A stretch of 34,173 nucleotides of DNA from Plakobranchus ocellatus (taxonomy: Eukaryota; Mollusca; Gastropoda; Plakobranchidae), in contig BLXT01002363.1 in the NCBI GenBank assembly GCA_019648995.1, positions 1,343,180 to 1,377,352 on the forward strand. The letters are read 5' to 3'. This document shows positions 12,001 to 25,100 of the stretch, one piece after another. Position 1 is the first letter of the stretch. Every line of letters starts with the position of its first letter. The notes under the pieces were generated by a model, which worked only from the letters and a program-made list of their open reading frames with translations, was not told the DNA's origin and searched no databases. The position numbers and the translations under genes are program-made.

Positions 12001-15000
12001 AAACGAAAAATTTACTATTGCCATTCAAACATCAGTGTATTCATTTTCTATTTAGCATAAGTCTGTTTAGATGTAACGCCACCATTCTCTATTTGTAACT
12101 ATGATTTATCTAAATGTATAATTATGTCTTCAGACCTGTCATAATGATTTAGGAGTGCATATTAAAGTTTATGAAAAATTTGTCTAACGGACCATTTTTT
12201 CATTTAGTATGCTTAAATGCATACTTAGTCACATAATCAGAATAGCTTTAAGAAGTTTTCATCATTGCAAAGCTTGACAGAAAGGAGTCTTAGAATGTTT
12301 AAATAAAATCTTGACACATGCTCACTTTCACTGGTACAAGTTATATTAACATCACACATGTTGAGTAAGTCAAAGGATGTCCTGTTTTTTACAACCTCAA
12401 TCAGAAACCTTGTTGTAGCATTGAAGGAGCTTTCCATTCGAGGTGATTTCCGCACCACAGTTGAATATCTCATCAAACTTTTGGAGACAGAAACCTATCA
12501 AAACAACGGGATTACTACAGCTTGGCTAGACAAGCTAATTGCTGAGAAAGTCCAAGCAGAAAAACCTGATCTAATGCTTGGGGTTGTGTGTGGAGCAATG
12601 CATATAGCTGATCAAGCCATCCTAGGTGGTCTTCAAGAATTCCAGACTTCTCTCGAAAAGTAAGTTTTTAATCTCGTTTTAACACTCATGGCCTTTTTTC
12701 TCTCTGTTAAAGCTCTCTCTCTCTCCACCTACCCTTCCTCCCTTTCTTTCTCTTTTTTTCTTTGCATCTTATACTTTCTCTTTCTTATTTGAATTGTAAG
12801 TTTGTAGGACCTTATCTATCTTTATTTTAATAATTATAAACCTAATTTTATATTCTTAGATGCTTGAGTATAAAAATTTTGTTGGCCTTTTGGTAAAAAC
12901 ATTTATGTATTTAGTTCTTTTTTTTTTTTTAATTGACCATGCCAAGGTATTGTTTATTAAAACAACAAATACTTTTTCAGAGGGCAAGTGCAATCATCAA
13001 ATTCATTGAGTAATGTTGCAGATGTAGAATTTATATTGGAAGGAATCAAGTTTGAACTGAAAGTAAGTAACATCAAGTTTTTTTCTTTTCTTTTCACTTC
13101 CTTTTTATTTTTTTATAAAAAGAAACATTATTTTGAAATCAATGTAAATGATTTGAAGGTGCATTTTGCACTTGAATCATTGAAGGAGTTGGAAATCACG
13201 TTTGGAACTTTTAATGAGAAAAACTGGATAGAGGTGTTGACAATTTTGTCCTAAGGTATTGGGATTTTTTTAATTTGAATGAACAGAGTATAAAAAGGAA
13301 AAACCAAATATAAAATTCTTTTTCCTCAAATGTGTTACAAGCCACATACATCTAACATTCAGACTGGTCTCAAGATATTTCAAATGTTATGCTGCTCTAT
13401 AAAAGTGAATTAGTCAAGATTTCTTTCAAAGAAATACAAGCTGTTTAAAAATAGAAATTCAATTTATCATTTCTATGGATGCTTGATTCATCTTGTATGT
13501 GTGGATTTATCATCAATACTTTTTGTCAGAAATAAAATTAAAAAATTGCTGTAAATACTTCTTTTGCAGAAATCACACATATCAAGTAATACAATTTTTT
13601 TTTGTAGCCTTTAATTTTGTGGGTGATTGTGCATAGAAATTGTCTCTCATTTTCGAAACTCTGTAGGTTGTGAAAACAGGTCCCACTGGCTATTTCTTGT
13701 TAATGAACAACTCAACCCTCGATTTAGAAGCTCATCGCCTTAGTGACGGTGGTCTTTTGCTCTCTATGGGTGGTTCCAGCTACACTACCTACATGAAAGA
13801 GCAGGTCAATTCCTACCGCATCACCATTGGTAATCAGACATGTGTCCTGCAGAAGGAAAATGACCCAACCATACTGAGGTATGTTTAGATAGTATTTGCT
13901 GAAAGAGTTTTAGTATTATGCATTTCATTGACTTAAACGGCTGCTCGAGTCTTTCTTCATGCTCAAATCTTTAATCATGCTCAGAGATACAAATTTTTTT
14001 TCATGCTTCTTCTGTGCAAAAACCATCACAAAGAGGAAGTTGCAAATTCTACTTGTTTTTCTTTGTCTTTTGCTAATAATCTTGAAAGCTATATGTTGTT
14101 CAGATTATTCAAAGAAAGGATTTAATTAACATCTGAGTGGCCTGCAAAAAAAAAATTTATCAATTAAAGCAAATAACCTTTTTCTTTTGAAAATTGTAAT
14201 GTGCAATTTAAACTGTGAGTTATGGGTCTGAATCCACCTTTAGTTCTCTAGCCTGATGAGGGAATAAAAACTTTTGAATCTTCGATGTGTTAATGAGCTT
14301 TGTATCCATGTAACACACACTTGCTTCGTTAGAAGGAAAGAAAAATGCAAAATAGGCATGATTCTCTTGATTTAAGTGTAAAACGCAAAGAAATGAACTT
14401 TAGTCGATGCAGAATTTTTTTGCTGCTCATCAACCATACAAGTGATATTAGCTGTCATGTCTATTCCTTAGATCACCATCTGCTGGCAAGATGATTGGCT
14501 ATCTTGTGGAAGATGGAGGTCATGTGTTTGCTGGTGATGTTTTTGCTGAAATTGAGGTCATGAAAATGGTTATGGAGCTCAGGGTATCAGAAAATGGATG
14601 GTAAGTCATGCCTGCATTGAAATGGTGAAAAAAAAATTCACCAGGATATTTATTTGTTTATTTTTTTGGCATTTGTATCTCTTCAACATGGATTTTTAAT
14701 CATAGTTTCTTTCACAAGCTTTTTTTTTTTTTTTAAATAATTTGTCTTTGAAGGGCATTACAGATCAAGGCAATTTAGGTTCATTGAAGACTAAATGTTG
14801 AGGATTGATTTTGATTTTTTTTGGGGGGAAGGGGGTTGAGGAGAATGTCTAACTCTTGGCATATTTGAAAATTATCTTTTCATATCCCTGACCTCATGTT
14901 AGAATGTTTGTGAAAGCTTCAAAATGTTTGTTTTTGTGTTATTGCAAATACATACCTATGACTCAAGTTGCACTCATTTTTAGCTAGAAATCCCAATTGA

Positions 15001-18000
15001 TTTTGATGCAGAGGGCCTATTCCTTTTGTTTTTTACCTATCACTTGAAAGTATGTAAATGTATTTGTTTTCTTTCTGTTATTATTTTTTTTTCAGTGTTC
15101 ACTACCTAAAGAGACCAGGAGCAGTTTTAGATGGAGGCTGCATTGTTGCTTACCTCACACTGGATGATCCAAGCAGAGTGCAGCAGGTATGTTTTATTCC
15201 TTATTATGTTTTGCAGGATTCAATTTCATTTATAGCTTTTTTCCTTTCCCAGAGATCTGCAACCACTCTGTCATGGGTGCCACTGGCCTGACAGATGGCC
15301 TGAAAGCCTGAGATCACCTTGAGATCACCAAGTTTTCATTTAATTTACATTTAAATTTCAATTTATATTCTCACAGAGTGCTGATAAAGTTTAAAAAATA
15401 GAGCGAGAAAGGACAAAAAAATGAATGCTATGAATTGGGGAACAAAATATTGTCTGAATACCATTCATTGTTCCTTAAACATTGACAAGTACAGATTTGT
15501 ATATCTTGTATGGTATCAATATCAAGGGTTAAAAAAAAAAAAAAAATGCAGGCTGTGGTGTAAAAATAATTTGTCAGCTTTAGAATTGTCAGGAATGTGT
15601 ATTGTTTCAATTTTTAAAGATGCAGTAGCTGGAAAATGGATACATCACAATGTTTTTATAAGTTCTTTATAAGGACAATTAATTTTTGAGGTATTTTCCC
15701 TTTTCTTGGACTACTGTTGTAAGATATATACTTCCATTCCAAGGCCAAGTTATTTGAAGGCAGTTTACCCAGCCAGGAGAATACTGCCACGCACGGGGAT
15801 AAGAGGCACCAGGTTTTTCAGAGGGCAAAGAGTGACCTGGACAACATTCTGTCAGGTTACATCCTACCTGAGCCTTACTTCACTACCCGCCTGCGCTCTA
15901 CGGTAGAGAGGATGATGAAGTGTCTCAAGGATCCTGCTCTGCCCTTGCTAGAGTTACAGGTAGGTATGAAAGCTGTACTCAACAACAGATGCACTTGCTA
16001 AATACTTCAGGTTTCTGTTTATTGTGATACCAAAAACAGAAGTAGCAGCAGTAGTAGCAGTATTATTAGAAGAAAGAAATGCATTTGTGTTAATAGTGCC
16101 TAAGATGATTTAAGCATGATAGTGATTGGTTTAAAAATTAATAATATTCATCATTGTATAATCAACAAGAAGAAAACTGGAAGCTTTTGTCATGTGTCAG
16201 TGGTGCAAAATTCCATTTGAAGAGATTTAATCTAAATATTAAACTAGACTTAACTGCATATCCACAAAGCCCTATTGCATAAGGGAAACAACTCCAAACA
16301 AAAATCCTTAGCTCACAAAAGTCATTTACAAGCAAGAAAAAGATGAAGAGTCTTTAAGTTGCAGTGCGCAGTAGAAGCTTAAATAATTATTCACACTCTC
16401 CCTGGCAAAATGAGGATAAAACTGTTCTAGCTTTCAAGTTTGAAAACTTCTTTTTAAAAACTAACTGTTTTCTTTCCTCCTTTTTAATTTTTTTTTTTTC
16501 AAAGGACTTGATTTCAATGATTCAAGGCCGAGTTCCCCAACATGTTGAAAGATCAATAAGAAAGCTGATGTCATCCTATGCCAGCAATATTACATCTGTG
16601 CTTTGTCAGTTTCCAAGCCAACAGGTATTCTCAAGTTTGTGTTCTGTTCTTTTTTTCTTTTATATATTTCAACAATCCTTAGATGAGAAAGGTATGAAAA
16701 GCTACAATGCTTGAAAATCAGGTTTTGGGAATGGAAAATTTTAAATTAAACATTTTGTTCATAGTGTTTACTACCATCACTATAAAGTGTTTGATCAGAA
16801 AAGGGAGTAGTGGGAGAGGAGAGTGAAAGAATGTTGATTTAAGAAATTTTTTCATGCAAATATTGAACATTGCCACCTGTTTTTATAAATCTTTATTGTT
16901 TTTTTTTACATCTTTTAACAGTTTGATAGATGCATTTTGACCTGGAATTTTGTTTCAACTTTCACCTTTTGCTTTGGCTGCCATTTTATTGTTTATCAAT
17001 GACATCTTTTCAGAATTTTTTTTTTTTTTTTGGTGAGTAATTATATGCCAATGTGTTCCTCTCCTTTGATATATAGATTGCAAGTGTTATTGACACATAC
17101 GCAGCAACTCTGACTAAGCGGGCAGATCGTGACGTATTCTTCATGACATGTCAGGGTATTGTGCAGCTGGTTCAACGCTACAGAAATGGCATTCGTGGTC
17201 ATATGAAATCAGTGGTACAAGAGTTGTTGCGGCATTATCTCAGAGTTGAGCTGCAATTTCAGCAAGGTCAGTATCTTACAGCTCTCTGGCAGTGCTTTTT
17301 TTGGTTTTGTTGGTTTTTTTTGCTTTCCTTTCAATTGTAGGCCTGAATTTTATTATTTAATTATTTACAATTTTTATCATCTCTTTGGGGAGTGGTGATT
17401 CACCTGGTAAGCCAGTTGGCTATCAAGTCAGAGGTCCGGGGTTCGAATCACAGTGCGGGCTAAACCAATTTATCATTGCTCCTTCTTGTCCACCCAGCAC
17501 TTAAGACCTGGTGAAAGCAAAGCAATGGCAAACTACCTCATAATGCTGTATGCCAAGAACAATCAAGACCCTACTCCTGGTTGCCTGATGCTTGGTCTAA
17601 GCATGGGACTCACTTTATTTTTATCATCTCTTTGAGTTATAAATTATGTAAAAACTTTATGAAAATAATTGTTTTCTAATCCCATATTAAAAAAAAAATT
17701 ATCTTTTGTTTTTTGGGTTTGTTTTTTTTTCATGAATTTATAAAGGCAATGTTATTATTTTTTACATTGCATTTATTTAGTCTATTTGAGAATTTTTACA
17801 GTTCAGTTTCCTGGAACCTCTTTTCATGACAAACTGTTAACCATAACACCAGGTACTTTGTTGAAAGTAGGCTTTTTACTGATCAAAAAATAAATTGCTG
17901 CAGAGATTTAGTTTGAATGGCTATGTTTTCCTACAATGCATTAATAATGGTTTAACTTTTTTTCTTTTTNNNNNNNNNNNNNNNNNNNNNNNNNNNNNNN

Positions 18001-19052
18001 TTTTTTTTTTTGTGCAGGTTCCTATGACAAATGTGCTGGAGCCATCCGTGAGAGGAACAAGGATGATATGCTTGCTGTAGTACAGACCATCTTCTCCCAT
18101 GTAGCAGTCCAGCAAAAGAATACAATGGTCATCATGCTCATAGTGAGTAATCCAGTGTTCAAAAATGTCATTCAAAAGTTTGACAGATCACTTTTATGTG
18201 TGTAAATATGAAAGCGTTGATAAAACCAAATTACAGTTAATTTTTATAGAAATGATGTTGCAATCAGTAGGATATGCTACCATAACCAATAGCTCTCCAT
18301 AAAAGTGCCACTTTGTACTTGGTCACTATATATTTTGTGTTATGTTCTTAACGTTTTTTTGTTTTTTTAATTAAACATAACAATCTGTACATTAAATTTT
18401 GTCAGAATTTTTTTTTGAGACTTGAGTAAAAAAAACATTGAGTGCAGTGAATTAAAATTTGTATGTAAAATCTTTTTGCTCATTGGCAAGGATTTTTCCA
18501 GGTCTGGTGGCCATTTTCCACATAGTAAGGGCAAATAGGGATCATTAAAATATTCAGTGTGAGCATAGTCTCATGAGTCAAGGGTGGGGGTCTAAAAATT
18601 AAAATCCATGAAAAGTTTATTTGCATTCGCCGTTTTTGTTTTTTGTGAAGATATATTAGTTAATTAAAAAAGAAAAATATTTGTGGAAGTAAAGCATAGG
18701 CAGTTTTGCAGTAATATTTTGTTGTATTGAGTTTATTCTTACCTAGGCCCCAGTTCCTTTCAAAACTGTCTGTGCTTTTCTTTCTCTATCTAGGACCACT
18801 TGTGTGGAAAAGAGCCAGGCTTGACTGATGAGCTTGCTTCTATTCTGAGTGAATTGACACAACTGAACAAGTCTGAGAACTCCAAAGTTGCTCTGCGAGC
18901 TCGCCAAGTTCTGATTGCTGCCCACCAGCCACCCTATGAGCATCGTCACAACCAAATAGAATCCATCTTCCTGTCAGCCATTGATATGTCTGGCCAGGAC
19001 TTCTGTCCTGAAAACTTGCAGGTACTTATTTCTTGATGCATAACACATCCCT

Positions 19053-19102
<50 letters not shown>

Positions 19103-22100
19103 TTCCACTTTCACTCACTGTCTTTTGCTCTCCCTCTTTCTCACTCTTTCTGTCATTCTCAAAGTGCACTATCTTTATATTTTTCGCCCATGTATTTTTA
19201 ATAGAAGATAACAAAGTCCCCATCTTAGGATTTTGCTTCAGAAATTTTCCTTCCTCTTTGCAGAATATGATATTTAGTCAATTAGTCACTAGTATTCAAC
19301 TTAACAGAAATAGATGACTTAGGCCTTTATTTTACATTTTTTAAGTCAGTGGAAATTTTTTGATTCAATAGTTTATTTTTTCATTTCATATACTACATCT
19401 TTTTTTTTTAATTTAAATCTATAATCTCCTTGATAAAATATAATCTTTTTTTTCTATAGTTTATTAAGCTAAACAATTGCTTTTCTTTGCTTTCCCCACA
19501 GAAACTGATTAATTCAGAGACAGCAATTTATGATGTACTTCAAGAATTTTTCTTCCACTCCAACGAGGCAGTAAGAAGAGCTGCACTTGAGGTATCACAG
19601 ATTTTTTCTTTTGTTAATTGATTCATAGAGAAATTATGAATAAAAATAAAGGAACCCTGCTTTATCTTTTGAGAACAAACCAGATGAATCACATATTTCC
19701 ATATCCTCCTTGTATTAAAAAAAGTTCATAATTTTTTACAAAAAATGCATCAGATTACGAAAAAGAATGTGTCTGATTTATTGCGGATTTTGCTTTGGCT
19801 CAAGCACAGAGAAGCTGTCTTCTCTTCACTGAAGGAACCAGAGCTGATTGAGCAACCGCTTAAGCCCTGAGCATTGCTTAGGATAATGATTGTCCTACTG
19901 AACTGAAAGACCAGAAAAGTGTATTACAGCTGTACATTTATTGACTACATATAGGGACTGGTAGAATTGGTGCAAACATAACATTTCCATGGGGAAAAAA
20001 AATCTTAATAGTATCAGTAAGTGTACATTTTTGCTGTTATTAATTTTGGGTCTAAATTTCTAATTTTTTCCTCTTGGATTACTAAATTGGATGATCCCAA
20101 CTAGGCAGATATGTATTCCAATCAAAGAAAAACATATTTGTATAAAAAATTCACACATTCAATTTTTTAATGCTATCCTATGTCTAAAATTTGACTCGTG
20201 AAAAATTACTCCAGAAATATCGGCACTGCATGGAGATTCAAATAACTCTGCAGTAGTCTGAACAGCTGGTTATCAAAATTATTCATTTTGGACACCTGTC
20301 CAGTAAGCAGTCTTTTATGTTGCTTCTATAGGTGTATATCAGACGAGCATACATTGCTTATGAGATGAACTGTATGCAGCACAGTCAGCTGGAGGATGGC
20401 AAATGCGTTGTTGATTTCAAATTCCTCCTACCACGATCCCATCCCAACAGGTGAATAAAGTTGCCTGTTTTTGATGTTGCGATGAGCTGTGGTTAACACA
20501 GGATATCTTTGTGCGTGAGCATTTAGCCTGTTTCTAGAGCATTTGTTGTAGGAGCTTTTATGGGATAATGATTGTTTGGATTCATGCAATATTAGATTGC
20601 TTTTTTTAAAAATAATACTACCACAAAATAAGAATTTTTACTGAGGCAACATGTGTAGTGTTGGTTTAATTTTCATAATTATTTATACTTACATCCAAGG
20701 CCTCTTATAACGATCCAGAGAGCCTGCTATTTAAAATATGTGATTGGTGCTTCCTACCCATTTTTTCATATCAAAAGTTTGTGCATATATTCTGTGGTAC
20801 ATTATAGCAATCAGAGTGAATAGGTTACAAATTGATGTGCATATGTCGGGATAAAAATCTTTTAAAAATATTTGATGGACTCAAAAAGATAACCAAGCTA
20901 CTATCATTAAATTTGCACACCTTTGACAGGATTTTGAATAGAGAGATAAGTTTGTTTTTGTTTTGTTTTGATTTTTTCAATAAAAATGTGAACTATAAAC
21001 TTCACATTGTGCTTGGGATTTTTGACTGATTGCATAGGCTTTGCCTCTCAATGAATTATTAAATGTAGCAGCTTAGTGTGAGGAGACTTTATAAACTGAG
21101 TTGTTTTTCTTAGGAGGGAAGGAATTACAATGAAAGAATGTTAGTATAATTATAAAATTTCTCAACAATGAATTTTTAAAATAAAATCATAACCATGTCT
21201 AGATCTGCCATATGTTCTATTCTATTCATCTTGCAAAAGCCTGAGATTGCCCTAATTATGAATGGGTTTATTGCATAAAAGTGAACCAGCTTTGTGCCTT
21301 CATAGGCCAAAGAGCATTTTGATGATGGCTTTACCATTTAGACAGGGGCAATGAATGTAAAGAAGCTTAGTTTGCCCAAGGCAATGCGCATGCCCATCCT
21401 AGAGTTAAGTATGCAGTTTGACCTCTGTGAATAGCCACTGAAGTGTCAGTATATAGCTTATTTTAGTTATGTTGCTATTCATGACCTTATTAAGCACAGG
21501 TCATGTTAGTTATCAATGATCCATGCAAACTTTCCTGACAATAAAAAGAGAGTTTTGGCGAATGGCAATTCATACAAGGATGCATTATGGGTTTTATTAA
21601 ACTGTACAAGACCTATCCTAGGTAGAATGAAAGATCAAAAGATTAGAAATGGTTGAAGTCTCGTACTAAATCTTGTCAAAATAACTTCCATACCATCCTT
21701 GTCCTAAACCATGCTTGATTATCATTTTTCCTCTCCCTGGTTTTTTTTTTTGTATTGTCATTGGTTACCACAAAAAATCTTAACCTTACTTTTTACAAGT
21801 TAAGGAGCATTTTTGAAAAATACCACTCATGCTCTTTTCACTTTCTTTTACTTAAAGTTTATTGCTCTAATATTTGTTTGGAGTACATATTAGTCACATT
21901 CTACAAATTTGTTTAATTTTCTTATTTGTATGTAACACTTTGAAGGTGTGAATTATTTTGAAAAATTTCACATACATATACCTCTTGCATGAAATACAGT
22001 TGAAAAATGGCATAAACTAACTCTGTCAGATGCAAATTGCAAATGAACAGATTTTGAAGAACTTTTCTAAAACTGTCACTTACAGGGGTTTTTGACTCAA

Positions 22101-25100
22101 ACTATGAGTTGTTCTGTATTTTTTGTTGTTGTTATTCTTGTCATTTTATATTAATTTGTTTTGTATTTGATTTTCTTTAGTACTTAAAAAAAAATTTTCA
22201 TTGCATGCCATTGAAATATGCGCTCTGTATTTTTAAAAATATAAGTTCTGTAAGTATTATTCTTATTTTTTTTTCTTCCGATCTCAGGATGATGGTAACC
22301 AGATTTGACTCAGGCATGTTAAAGCTTAATGCTATGGATAAGGACTCTGGATCTGACTCAGATCATTGGGAAGAACCACCTATATGCCAGCGCATGGGTG
22401 TCATGGTCTCTTTTCAGAACATGCAGGAGCTTGCACGGTAAGTATATAATTGAGAAAGGCTGGGAAAGAAAAGAGAACAAGCTGGACAGACTGTCAGAGA
22501 ACATAAAGACCTATATTTGGTGGGAGGTTTTTTTTTTTGTTTTTGGGGGATTTCTTTGTTATTTTTTTTTTAATTTGTAGATTTTTGGAGTTGTGAATAG
22601 ATCACATATCATTGATAGCTAATTGTTTTTATTTATAACACCCAAGTAAAACATATAGGAAGGGTGGACAAACTAAAGATCTAGGATGGCACAAATAATG
22701 CTAAGCAGCAAAAAATTTTCATCTTCAGAAATGAGATTGAAAAATTCAGAACTTCTAAAGAATTTAAAAATTTACGATATTTAAGTGGATTAAGTGCCTT
22801 TGTATAATGAATTGGTGGAATTAGATGTTTAAATGGGACTCATTAATGTTTGTTTGTCTGCGATTTTAAAAATAGATTTTGGTTTTTTTTTTCCAAGCTA
22901 TTGTGAAATCTTCTTTTGTCCTGCTTGTGTGTGTGGTGTAGGTTGGTGGGTGAAGGGTCTTTCAGCCAACAATAAAGGGCCTCATGTTATTGGGGTGGGT
23001 TGGGAGGGGGGGAGCAAACTTTTCTAAGTTTGAGTTTCAAAACAACAATATTGGTGGGCTTGTTGCAATGCTGCATTGAACTCCATGCAATGAAGATTAA
23101 GATTTGCATACTACTTTTTATTCACTTCCTTTAATATTGACTGTGCATTAAAGAAAGGTCAGTATTTCTGCCGCTCCACAGCCTGACAGTTCATTTGATA
23201 TTCATTTTGAAGTTATCCATCATTTTGACATATATATTTTAAACAAAGGTTCATTTAGTAGACGAAACCAGTTTTTTTCTCTTCAGTCAAGATCATTAGT
23301 GATATTTTTGGCAAGATGATAGTTAGAAGAAAAAGACAAAATGGAGTCTTTGTGTGTTATATCCTCTCTGTAGCCACTCCTCTATAATCAGAGAAATACA
23401 AAGATATATATAAATAAATTATAGATAGATTTGTGACGAAGATAGAGGGCTTGAAAACAGGGGGAAATTATTTTTAGAGAATATGATCTGAGTAAATTAT
23501 TTTGAACATGACAAGAAAAAGCAGAAAAAGAAGTTCCAGAGAAAAAAAAAGAAGTACACATTTTTAAATTTTTTTATTCTTTAAAAAAAAAAAAAATCAA
23601 TAGAGGCAGTTCCCATAGTTCGTTTCTCAAAATTCATTTTTGTTTTCTTTCATGAATTACAGCAACTTTGATGCTGTGGTGGAAAGGTTCCAATCTCTGA
23701 CACCTCCGAGTAGTCCTCTTTTGTCAGACGTGGAGGATGACAATGTGTCCATGCATTCAAGCTCTGTAAGTGAAAATGTGAATCCTTAAATCAACAAGCC
23801 ACTGGCAGTGTTTAAAACCCACAACACTAAATATGATCTTTATATTTCATCTTCACTTTATACTACCATTATATGTGTGGGCGCACAGGAAAACCCGTCG
23901 GATGTCGCAAAGGCTTGTTTTGAACTAGAGCCATTTAAAGTCAATTACCTCGTTCATGGCCGAAATCGAGATTTTGGTATCAACAAAAGCTCCATTTGTT
24001 CATCTTCATATTCCACCAAGTTTTATTCATTTCTATAACCTATAAACTATTTAATTATACATTTTTTGTAAGGCATCTTGATCGGTTTGTGGCAACGAAA
24101 GCCAAAAAAACGCAGGCTAATTTCCAAAACTTAACGCCTGATTCATATCACCATTGCTAGATCTAAATAACAGCAAATCTACAAGTATCATACACCAATC
24201 TAAATGGCAGTTTCTTGACCGTTAGATTCCAACTAGCACGCATGAATATAAATTAACCTGGTTGAGTGCGCAGCCGTTTTATTGAGATAACCTTGTAGAT
24301 CTGCTGACTCAAAAAACGCTGCAATCCGATAAGCGATTAAGCAAACATTTTACGTTTCTTGTCTCATAAAGATATTTGAAGCATTGATATTTTTATATGT
24401 ATATAATTGAGTTTTTCCCTTGAAAGCATTAATTTTAAATTTATTGCAATTAAAAATAATGTTTACTAAGGTCGGTCCTTCACCTTTCGATCAAAACTTG
24501 ACCAACCCACATTTGCAGCCTCAATGAATGACTCGAATATTGCAAAATTTTTAAACCTAAACCTACCCGATTCATCGGCGTATGATGATGTCGATTTCAT
24601 TTCATGAAAAAAATGATGCAGATGAACAAAGCAAAAGTAATGAATAAATCACTCTGTCTTGATGATTTGATATAAATCTGTAGACAATGACTGCTAGGGT
24701 GTCCCGTTTTCTTTCATTCTGTCTCTCCTTTTCTCTCTTTGGCCTAGATCTAGACCTTGTTCATCTCTGTTGTTGTTTGTTATTAATGTTTGGAAGCTAG
24801 ATCTAACTTAAAACCGTAGTTTTAACAGTCTACAAGTCATTAAATATATAGATCTACTTTAGATCTAGAGATCGAAGTTAGATGTGATAGATTTATTATA
24901 GAACTGGACAATGTCGTTGTCTAAGTGTAACACTCAGTGATGAGCAGTGACATAAGATGTGCCCAAAATGTTAAATTCCTTAGTTAAATGTTCATTTTCA
25001 CCGGAGCATATTTGTAACGATTCTCATTTGTGGGTTAGAATGAACAATGATGAGGTGTATGTGTGCCATGTGACTGTAAAACCAATTAAATCATCTATTC

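Noticed and set aside
17388..17460. A functional tRNA gene
   Set aside because: Has A/B boxes but continues into a SINE body with target-site duplication, and no clean cloverleaf can be drawn.
19026..19317. Overlapping ORFs on both strands over the (TC)n tract
   Set aside because: Low-complexity Ser-Leu and Arg-Glu repeats from the microsatellite, right after an ACC donor.
23808..24038. 76-codon ORF crossing the left end of the TIR element
   Set aside because: Spans the element boundary, low complexity, no domain; chance ORF.
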